Shown here in pieces: positions 1 through 5,322 of a DNA stretch of 6,035 nucleotides. The stretch is from JASFEQ01 sp050122535 (lineage in GTDB: Bacteria; Desulfobacterota; DSM-4660; Desulfatiglandales; HGW-15): NCBI GenBank assembly GCA_050122535.1, contig JASFIT010000295.1, positions 1 to 6,035 on the forward strand, in the 5' to 3' direction. The notes below the pieces were generated by a model. The model was not told where the DNA came from, did no database searches, and worked only from the letters and a program-made list of their open reading frames with translations. The translations under genes were made by a program, and so were the position numbers. Position 1 is the stretch's first letter; every line of letters begins with the position of its first letter.

Positions 1-1236
1 AAGAACATCATGGCCGAAATCGGTGACGATCAGGATATCCAAGCTGGCCTGAGTACTTTCTCAGCCCACATAGGCCATCTAAAACACATGATGGAGCATG
101 CGGATGAGAAGAGTCTCCTCATCATTGACGAACCAGGTATGGGAACTGATCCGGATGAGGGGGCCGCTCTTGCCATGGCCGTGCTGGACGAGCTTTCCCA
201 GAAGGGCGCTTTTGTCGCCGTCTCGACCCATCTAAATCGTCTAAAGACCTATGGGCTATTACATGAGAGGGCAAGCAATGCGCGTATGGAATTCGACACA
301 TCCACCAATCGCCCAACCTTCTCCTTACAGTACGGGACGCCAGGGACCAGTTATGCCTTTGAAATTGCCAACGATGCTGGGGTCAGGTCAAAAATCCTTG
401 ATCAGGCCAAGGGATACTTGGATCGAGACGAGGTCCGCCTAAATAGGCTTATTGATAAACTCAATCGGCTCAAGCAGGAGACAACGCTGCAAAAGCTTGA
501 GGCGGAACAGGTCAAGGATAAGTACCATGCTGCTAGAGAAAAATTGTTCCAGGCCCTCAAGAAACTGGACTTTGATAGGAAAACGCTACTTGAGGAAAAG
601 AGATCTGAAGCCGATAAGCTCATTAGAGGCGCTAGGGAGGAGTTCAAGCAACTCATAAATACATTTAAAAGGACAGGGGAGTCCTCTCAAGCCCACATAA
701 AACAGCATTTTAACAGCGTCAGTAAAGACCTGGTGAATAGCCTCTCCATTGAAGGAGAACAGGCGGAATCTGTTGCGCTGAGTGGGTATGAAATAGGGCA
801 ACGGGTTCGCCATAAGGAATTTGATCAGGTGGGCACGGTCCTTTCCTTTGACATGGCCAACGCCAAGGCCACCATACTGACAGGAAATGTGAGGCTCTCT
901 GCCAGATTACAGGACCTGGAACCGATTTCTGAGCGAGAAGCATCCTTGGAAGAAGATTCCCCCAGGCATATCCCCTATCCTGTATCAGGGGCTCAACCAA
1001 GAGAGATCAATTTGATTGGATACAGAGTGGCGGATGCTCTACCTTTAATTGATAAGATGATCGACAGGGCCATGGTTGAGGGCGAGCTCTCATTAAGGAT
1101 TATTCACGGATATGGCACTGGGAAATTGAAACAAGCCATCCGTGAGCACCTAAAGGGCTTTTCATGTGTAAAGAGAATCTCAGGTGCTGATTCTCAATCC
1201 GGAGGCGAGGCCATCACGGTTGTGGACCTCTCCTAG
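1..1236 (+). CDS. mutS2: Endonuclease MutS2, C-terminal part (5' end outside window)
   Basis: MutS2 is a MutS-family ATPase and nuclease linked to suppression of homologous recombination and, in Firmicutes, rescue of collided ribosomes. The frame is open from base 1, giving 411 residues, about half the usual 750-800, so the Walker A half lies upstream. Numbering from the first codon: MutS signature stretch LSTFSAHI (17-24), Walker B LLIIDEP (39-45, D43/E44) followed by GMGTDPDEGAALA, an H-loop STH (76-78), and a long charged coiled coil (about 132-240). A small beta-rich KOW-like segment GQRVRHKEF...LEPI follows (266-309), then a C-terminal Smr domain (336-410). The Smr domain keeps HGYGTG (369-374) and the closing GGEAITVVDL, but the usual LDLR-type motif reads INLI (336-339). 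DEPGMGTDP also departs from the common DELGAGTDP. Family assignment is secure. Whether the Smr domain still cuts is uncertain. No terminator follows before dnaG. Confidence 0.96.
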   Translation, partial: KNIMAEIGDDQDIQAGLSTFSAHIGHLKHMMEHADEKSLLIIDEPGMGTDPDEGAALAMAVLDELSQKGAFVAVSTHLNRLKTYGLLHERASNARMEFDTSTNRPTFSLQYGTPGTSYAFEIANDAGVRSKILDQAKGYLDRDEVRLNRLIDKLNRLKQETTLQKLEAEQVKDKYHAAREKLFQALKKLDFDRKTLLEEKRSEADKLIRGAREEFKQLINTFKRTGESSQAHIKQHFNSVSKDLVNSLSIEGEQAESVALSGYEIGQRVRHKEFDQVGTVLSFDMANAKATILTGNVRLSARLQDLEPISEREASLEEDSPRHIPYPVSGAQPREINLIGYRVADALPLIDKMIDRAMVEGELSLRIIHGYGTGKLKQAIREHLKGFSCVKRISGADSQSGGEAITVVDLS

Positions 1237-1280
1237 GGCATTGCTGTTGATTTGAAGGCGTGAGGTATTAATTTAGTCTT

Positions 1281-3032
1281 ATGGGAGATTACCAATCTGC
1301 CAAGGAAGAGGTTAGAAGAGCGGCGGATATTGTGGAGCTCATCGGCCAGTTCGTCCAGCTTAGGAAGGCTGGACAAAATTACGTGGGCCTTTGCCCCTTT
1401 CATTCGGAAAAGGATCCGTCATTTACAGTGAGCCCCTCGAGGCAAATGTTTCATTGCTTTGGATGCAAAAAGGGGGGCGATGTCTTCAGTTTCTGGATGG
1501 ATTACCATAAGGTGGCTTTCCCTCAGGCCCTGAAAGACTTGGCCGATAGATACCAGGTATCCCTTCCAGAAAAACCGCTGACTCCATTTGAAAGAGAAAA
1601 AATGGAGTTGAAGGAATTGCTATTCAAACTAAACGGGATCGCGGCGGAATACTTTCACGGTATCCTGACAAGATCGGAAAAAGGGGGGCCAGGCAGGACA
1701 TATTTTGATAAGCGATCTATTCCGAAGGAGACTATTCTGGAATTCACTCTGGGTTATGCGCCGGATGAGTGGGATGGTCTGGTTAGGTTTTTTGAGACAA
1801 AAAAAATGGATTTGGGACAGGCTGCCCAAGCTGGTCTGCTCATTCCCAGAAAAAATGGCGGGTATTATGATCGCTTTCGTGGTCGGATTATCTTCCCTAT
1901 CCTCAACTTGAGACATCAGATCGTCGGCTTTGGGGGTCGGGTTTTGGATGATTCATTACCTAAATATGTGAATACGCCCGAGACACCCATTTTTCATAAA
2001 GGGGAATCCCTTTACGGTCTACACGTTGCATATAAATCCATTAGAGACAGCGGGCGTGCCGTAGTGGTTGAAGGATATACGGACGTGCTGGCATTGAGTA
2101 GGCATGGGTTTGATCAGGCCGTTGCCACACTGGGAACGGCCCTGACCAGGGACCATGTGAGGAGGCTGAAAGGGTATGCGAAGGAAGCGGTGGTTGTGTT
2201 TGATGCTGATTCGGCTGGCAAGGCTGCCGCTATTAAAAGTCTCTCCTCTTTTATGAATGAAGGGCTTTCTTCAAGAGTGACGGTCCTCCCGGAAGGGAAT
2301 GATCCTGACACTTATGTGAACAAGAATGGTCTGGATAGCTTTTTAGCTCTCTTAGATACCTCACTTCCCATGTTTGAGTACTATCTTGATTTGAAATTGT
2401 CACAAACAGGGGATGAAGTGGAAGGCCAGGTCAGTGCTCTGAAGGAGATCCTTCCTGTTTTAGGAGAGCTGAACAACGCTTCCCAACAATCTTTGTATGT
2501 GCGGCGTCTCTCTGAGAAGCTGGGTGTTTCTGAATCTGCAGTACTCGAAGAACTGGGAAGCTGGCAGAGACATCACGCTTGGAGGGGGGATGAGGGCGAC
2601 CTCCGAGAGAGATTGTCTGCTTCAAAGGCAAAAAATATAGATGATTTTCATCTTCTCAATCTATTTATTCATTATCCCCACACCATGGAAAGGTTAATGG
2701 ATCTAGATTGTAAAGTCCTGCTTTCCGATCCCGTGGTCAGAGGAATATTTGATTCACTGCATGAAATCCATGGGAGAGAAGGGAGGATGGCTCCCGCAGA
2801 TATCCTGGAAAGACTTCCAGGAGACTCTGCCAGGGAAAGATTCAGGGAGGCCATGCTGTCCTCTCCCATCTATCCAAATGACATGGTGGAGCAGGCTTTA
2901 GATGAGTTCGAAGCCAAGATCCAAAAAATTAAACTGGCAGAGTCGAATATCAAGGCCATCCAAGAGGGGGACCTTGAACGCTCCAACAGGATTTTGGAAT
3001 TGAAAAGAAAAAGAGGTAACCCACTCTTGTGA
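1281..3032 (+). CDS. dnaG: DNA primase DnaG
   Basis: Primase makes the short RNA primers for lagging-strand synthesis at the replication fork and is recruited by the replicative helicase DnaB. The 583 residues match the usual family length. An N-terminal CHC2 zinc-binding domain has C38, H41, C59 and C62 in CPFH and CFGC. The RNA polymerase core follows, with the conserved FRGRIIFPI (199-207), GFGGR (216-220) and PKYVNTPETPIFHKGESLYG (227-246). The TOPRIM acidic residues are E264 in EGYTD and D308/D310 in DADSAG. The poorly conserved C-terminal part (about 450-583) should be the helicase-binding domain. The start at 1281 is forced: an in-frame TAA lies at 1269-1271 with no other start between. 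The only Shine-Dalgarno-like sequence, GAGGT at 1262-1266, sits 14 bases upstream, so translation is probably weak. The gene follows mutS2 by 44 bases without a terminator. An A8 run at 1799-1806 leaves the frame intact. Confidence 0.98.
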   Translation: MGDYQSAKEEVRRAADIVELIGQFVQLRKAGQNYVGLCPFHSEKDPSFTVSPSRQMFHCFGCKKGGDVFSFWMDYHKVAFPQALKDLADRYQVSLPEKPLTPFEREKMELKELLFKLNGIAAEYFHGILTRSEKGGPGRTYFDKRSIPKETILEFTLGYAPDEWDGLVRFFETKKMDLGQAAQAGLLIPRKNGGYYDRFRGRIIFPILNLRHQIVGFGGRVLDDSLPKYVNTPETPIFHKGESLYGLHVAYKSIRDSGRAVVVEGYTDVLALSRHGFDQAVATLGTALTRDHVRRLKGYAKEAVVVFDADSAGKAAAIKSLSSFMNEGLSSRVTVLPEGNDPDTYVNKNGLDSFLALLDTSLPMFEYYLDLKLSQTGDEVEGQVSALKEILPVLGELNNASQQSLYVRRLSEKLGVSESAVLEELGSWQRHHAWRGDEGDLRERLSASKAKNIDDFHLLNLFIHYPHTMERLMDLDCKVLLSDPVVRGIFDSLHEIHGREGRMAPADILERLPGDSARERFREAMLSSPIYPNDMVEQALDEFEAKIQKIKLAESNIKAIQEGDLERSNRILELKRKRGNPLL

Positions 3033-3067
3033 TGGGAGACCTTTACAAAATATTCAGTTTTGTCCCA
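3033..3067 (+). other. Imperfect inverted repeat just after the dnaG stop
   Basis: ACAAAA (3045-3050) and TTTTGT (3058-3063) are perfect inverted copies around a 7-base centre. TGGG at 3033-3036 can add four pairs with CCCA at 3064-3067, across an 8-base bulge on the left side. The structure starts directly after the dnaG stop codon. It has no T-tract after it, so it is not a convincing intrinsic terminator. It could slow RNA decay, bind a regulator, or be chance. Confidence 0.3.
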
Positions 3068-3194
3068 GGTCGGGCTCCCAGCCCCGCTTCTCTCCGAGGC
3101 GTAGGCTCTACCCTCCGGCCTGTAAGCCCTACGGGCTGGAAGCGGAGCCGGAGGACAACCCGTAGGGTGGGCATTAGCCTTAGGAGGGTAAGGC
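3068..3194. repeat. GC-rich, highly self-complementary intergenic element (REP/MITE-like candidate)
   Basis: GC is about 70% by hand count over 3071-3170, well above the flanking genes. Perfect complementary arms include GGGCT/AGCCC (3072-3076 with 3080-3084), GTAG/CTAC (3101-3104 with 3108-3111), CCTCCGGC/GCCGGAGG (3112-3119 with 3147-3154), AGCCC/GGGCT (3125-3129 with 3133-3137), CCGCTTC/GAAGCGG (3084-3090 with 3139-3145), CCCTACGGG/CCCGTAGGG (3127-3135 with 3159-3167), TACCCTCC/GGAGGGTA (3109-3116 with 3183-3190) and GCCTTA/TAAGGC (3177-3182 with 3189-3194). Several exclude one another. The word GTAGGGTGGGCATTAG (3162-3177) resembles palindromic intergenic repeats that I recall from many proteobacteria and cyanobacteria, some tied to REP-associated transposases. 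No T-tract follows any hairpin, so it does not look like a terminator. Identity as a dispersed repeat is an inference; a structured rpoD leader RNA is the alternative. Confidence 0.5.
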
Positions 3195-3201
3195 GAAAGG
3201 G

Positions 3202-3252
3202 ATGATTTTGAGAGGTTTCTTTGAATGCAAACTTTCAGGAGGTAATATATAA
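3202..3252 (+). CDS. Possible 16-codon leader ORF abutting rpoD (doubtful)
   Basis: An ATG at 3202 opens a reading frame encoding MILRGFFECKLSGGNI. Its TAA stop (3250-3252) directly precedes the rpoD ATG with no gap. Purine-rich AGGCG (3191-3195) lies 6 bases upstream of the ATG, and GGAGGG (3183-3188) lies 13 upstream in the loop of a small hairpin, so a ribosome could start here. If translated it would couple translation into rpoD. An ORF this short arises easily by chance, and the rpoD Shine-Dalgarno sequence lies inside it, so I give it low weight. Confidence 0.15.
   Translation: MILRGFFECKLSGGNI
3237..3243 (+). promoter_or_regulatory. Strong ribosome-binding site of rpoD
   Basis: AGGAGGT is a full 7-base match to the anti-Shine-Dalgarno end of 16S rRNA, 9 bases before the rpoD ATG at 3253. 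It fixes that start and contrasts with the weak site of dnaG. I see no convincing sigma-70 promoter in the 50 bases before it. Confidence 0.85.
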
Positions 3253-5016
3253 ATGGCTGACAATTCTGATATGGTCAATTTGAAAAAATTAATAGATACG
3301 GGGAAAAATAAGGGCTATATCACGTATGAGGAATTGAATGATGACCTCCCCGAGGACGTGGTCTCTTCTGAGTATATAGATGACCTCATGATGATGTTTG
3401 AAGAACTGGACATCATGGTTATTGATGAGGCGTCCAAGGAAGAGATTGAGAAATCCAAAAAGCTCAAGAAAAAGCAGAAAAAGGCCCAGGAAAAAGAAAA
3501 CTACCGAGCACAAATTTCCGATACCGGCACGAGGGTCTCTGACCCAGTAAAGATGTATTTGAAAGAGATGGGTTGTATCTCTCTGCTTACAAGAGAAGGT
3601 GAAGTGGAGATAGCTAAAAGGATTGAGGCAGGAGAAAAGGAGGCATTAGATGCCCTTTTGGAATGTCATGTGGGTATCGAACACATCATTGAATTGGGTA
3701 AGAGATTGCAGGCTGGTGAGGTTAAACTAAAGGATGTTATCAATGACTTGGATGATGAAGACACCCACATACAGCTCAGTGAAAAGAAGAAGTCCATCGT
3801 GGGTCTCATTGAGGAGATCGAAACGTTATACGAGCAATGCCGTGTCGCACAACGTGAAATCGCAAAGACTCGATGTTCGGCTGCCAAAAAAAAGAAACTG
3901 ACCACCAAAATAGAGAAGAATCGCGAAAAAATAGTGGGATTGATCGACTCGTTCACCTTTGAGAAGAGACAGCTTGACTATATGGTGGAAAGGCTCCGAG
4001 AGGTGGTCTCACAGGTGGAGGACGTGGACCAGGATATGGCCGCCTGTATGTTGAAGGCCGGGGGAAAACCCATCTCCCATCTGAAGAAATGTATCGGCAA
4101 AATACCGAAGTCTGCCAAAGATAATCAGGTGGTAACCTCTCTAAAGATGAAAAAATGTGAACTCTTGGCGCTAAAGGCCACAATTGATGGCGCCCAAAAA
4201 TGCCTCAAAGACATAAAAGAACGCACCAGTATGAGCCAAAGGGAACTGAAGGAAGCTTTAGGCAGCGTTGAAGAGAGTCTGGAAAAATCCAAGCTCGCCA
4301 AGAGGGAATTGATAGAGGCCAATTTGAGGTTGGTGGTGAGTATTGCAAAGAAATATACGAACAGGGGTCTGCAGTTTCTGGATCTTATTCAAGAGGGCAA
4401 TATTGGTCTAATGAAGGCTGTGGACAAATTTGAATATCAGCGCGGGTACAAATTCAGCACCTATGCCACCTGGTGGATAAGACAAGCCATAACCAGGGCC
4501 ATTGCTGACCAGGCACGAACCATTCGTATTCCTGTCCATATGATTGAAACCATCAATAAACTCATACGAACTTCCAGATACCTGGTCCAGGAGCACGGCC
4601 GCGAACCCACGCCAGAGGAAATCGCAGAGAAGATGGAATTCCCACTGGAGAAGGTGAGGAAAGTGCTGAAAATTGCTAAGGAACCCATTTCTTTGGAAAC
4701 GCCCATTGGAGAAGAAGAAGACAGCCATCTTGGTGACTTCATAGAAGACAAGAAGATCACGGCACCTTCCGAGGCAGTCGTGAATCATAATCTTGGCGAA
4801 CAGACAAGGAAGGTACTCACCACGCTCACCCCAAGAGAAGAAAAAGTACTTCGGATGCGATTTGGCATTGGGGAGAAATCTGATCATACTTTGGAAGAGG
4901 TGGGTCGTGATTTTAATGTGACAAGAGAGAGGATCAGACAGATCGAGGCAAAGGCCCTCAGGAAATTGAGGCACCCAAGTAGAAGCAAGAAGTTGAAAAG
5001 TTTTATTGAAACCTAG
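3253..5016 (+). CDS. rpoD: RNA polymerase primary sigma factor RpoD (sigma-70)
   Basis: The housekeeping sigma factor directs RNA polymerase to most promoters. Its 587 residues include region 1.1 (about 8-60), a lysine-rich linker (62-82) and region 1.2 with SDPVKMYLKEMG...LLTREGE (96-117). A large, mostly helical non-conserved region follows (about 130-345), as in proteobacterial RpoD. Regions 2.1-2.4 run from about 350 to 422 and include IEANLRLVVSIAKKY, DLIQEGNIGLMKAVDKFEY and the near-invariant YKFSTYATWWIRQAITRAI, which melts and reads the -10 element. Region 3 (about 425-500) contains IPVHMIETINKL. Region 4.2 (about 545-585), with the helix-turn-helix TLEEVGRDFNVTRERIRQIE, reads the -35 element. 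The intact regions 1.1 and 1.2 and the full length argue for the primary sigma rather than a stationary-phase paralogue. The ATG is set by the strong Shine-Dalgarno sequence 9 bases upstream. The gene sits 220 bases after dnaG, parallel to the macromolecular-synthesis operon of E. coli. Confidence 0.98.
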   Translation: MADNSDMVNLKKLIDTGKNKGYITYEELNDDLPEDVVSSEYIDDLMMMFEELDIMVIDEASKEEIEKSKKLKKKQKKAQEKENYRAQISDTGTRVSDPVKMYLKEMGCISLLTREGEVEIAKRIEAGEKEALDALLECHVGIEHIIELGKRLQAGEVKLKDVINDLDDEDTHIQLSEKKKSIVGLIEEIETLYEQCRVAQREIAKTRCSAAKKKKLTTKIEKNREKIVGLIDSFTFEKRQLDYMVERLREVVSQVEDVDQDMAACMLKAGGKPISHLKKCIGKIPKSAKDNQVVTSLKMKKCELLALKATIDGAQKCLKDIKERTSMSQRELKEALGSVEESLEKSKLAKRELIEANLRLVVSIAKKYTNRGLQFLDLIQEGNIGLMKAVDKFEYQRGYKFSTYATWWIRQAITRAIADQARTIRIPVHMIETINKLIRTSRYLVQEHGREPTPEEIAEKMEFPLEKVRKVLKIAKEPISLETPIGEEEDSHLGDFIEDKKITAPSEAVVNHNLGEQTRKVLTTLTPREEKVLRMRFGIGEKSDHTLEEVGRDFNVTRERIRQIEAKALRKLRHPSRSKKLKSFIET

Positions 5017-5045
5017 ACGCTCTTTTAGGTAAGGTCTAATTTTCC

Positions 5046-5079
5046 TTGACAAAACCCCATACTATCTCCAATGTGTAAA
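5046..5079 (+). promoter_or_regulatory. Candidate promoter for the tRNA gene (-35 clear, -10 weak)
   Basis: TTGACA at 5046-5051 matches the sigma-70 -35 consensus exactly, 52 bases before the tRNA. At 17-base spacing the -10 position reads CAATGT (5069-5074), a poor match. The better-looking TGTAAA (5074-5079) is too far away, at 22 bases. A promoter here is plausible because the tRNA would otherwise depend on rpoD read-through, but the missing -10 keeps confidence modest. Confidence 0.35.
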
Positions 5080-5092
5080 CACTAAATTAGTG
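5080..5092. other. Short inverted repeat between rpoD and the tRNA
   Basis: CACTAA (5080-5085) and TTAGTG (5087-5092) are inverted copies around a single A. The site would lie near the start of a transcript from the TTGACA element. It could be an operator-like site or a small hairpin (5 bp with a 3-base loop). No T-run follows directly, so it is not a good rpoD terminator, and chance is possible. Confidence 0.2.
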
Positions 5093-5103
5093 GAATAGTT
5101 TTG

Positions 5104-5179
5104 GGGCCCATAGCTCAGCTGGAAGAGCCACCGGCTCATAACCGGTAGGTCCCTGGTTCGAACCCAGGTGGGCCCACCA
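5104..5179 (+). tRNA. tRNA with CAT anticodon (elongator tRNA-Met, or tRNA-Ile2)
   Basis: The 76-base cloverleaf is complete, with an encoded CCA (5177-5179). The acceptor stem GGGCCCA (5104-5110) pairs with TGGGCCC (5169-5175), and A5176 is the discriminator. The D stem is GCTC/GAGC (5113-5116, 5125-5128). The anticodon stem is ACCGG/CCGGT (5130-5134, 5142-5146) around loop CTCATAA with anticodon CAT (5137-5139). The T stem is CCTGG/CCAGG with loop TTCGAAC (5157-5163). All stems are perfect. It is not the initiator: the first acceptor pair is G-C rather than a mismatch, and the anticodon stem lacks three consecutive G-C pairs leading to the loop. A CAT anticodon alone cannot separate elongator Met from Ile2, whose wobble C becomes lysidine. 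The C4-G69 and C5-G68 pairs resemble the TilS determinants known from E. coli tRNA-Ile2, so Ile2 is a real alternative. Confidence 0.95.
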
Positions 5180-5253
5180 GTCCGTATCGTTTGCAATGCG
5201 CTTAGGAAATCCTTTGATAAAGCTATATTTTAAACAAGACCCTTAAGGCCACC

Positions 5254-5292
5254 AAAGGGCGCACTATTAAATAGTGCGCCCTTTCTTTTTTT
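5254..5292 (+). terminator. Strong rho-independent terminator after the tRNA
   Basis: A perfect 14-bp stem (5254-5267 with 5271-5284), containing GGGCGCAC/GTGCGCCC, closes on a TAA loop and is followed by C and seven T residues (5286-5292). The AAA/TTT outer pairs extend the stem into the tail. It ends the tRNA transcript and any rpoD read-through, 74 bases after the CCA. The reverse strand lacks a comparable T-tract, so it should act only in the + direction. Confidence 0.93.
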
Positions 5293-5322
5293 GAAGCATG
5301 GGTTTTTGAAGGCAGCGAACAT

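Noticed and set aside
1799..1806. A8 run in dnaG as a slippage site or sequencing error
   Set aside because: The zero frame continues through conserved primase sequence on both sides, so no frameshift is needed. The -1 frame soon stops and encodes nothing recognisable.
3033..3067. Intrinsic terminator directly after dnaG
   Set aside because: The inverted repeat is interrupted by an 8-base bulge and is followed by CCAGGTCGGG instead of a T-tract.
3208..3249. Sigma-70 promoter just upstream of rpoD (TTGAGA or TTGAAT as the -35)
   Set aside because: At normal spacing, TTGAGA faces ACTTTC, which is not a -10. TTGAAT would place the -10 on the AT stretch between the Shine-Dalgarno sequence and the start codon, leaving no room for a leader.
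3886..3894. AAAAAAAAG in rpoD, containing the A AAA AAG heptamer in the same frame as the dnaX frameshift site
   Set aside because: A -1 shift would give a stop after about 23 codons and a sigma lacking regions 2 to 4. I see no stimulatory hairpin or Shine-Dalgarno element, and lysine-rich coding explains the run.
4408..5052. A 214-codon open frame on the - strand across the 3' half of rpoD
   Set aside because: It lies opposite the most conserved part of rpoD. Its product is not recognisable, it lacks a good ribosome-binding site, and its length follows from the constrained codons of the sense gene.
5104..5179. tRNA as an integration site for a mobile element
   Set aside because: No integrase gene, no repeated copy of the tRNA 3' end and no foreign cargo appear downstream; a housekeeping gene follows directly.
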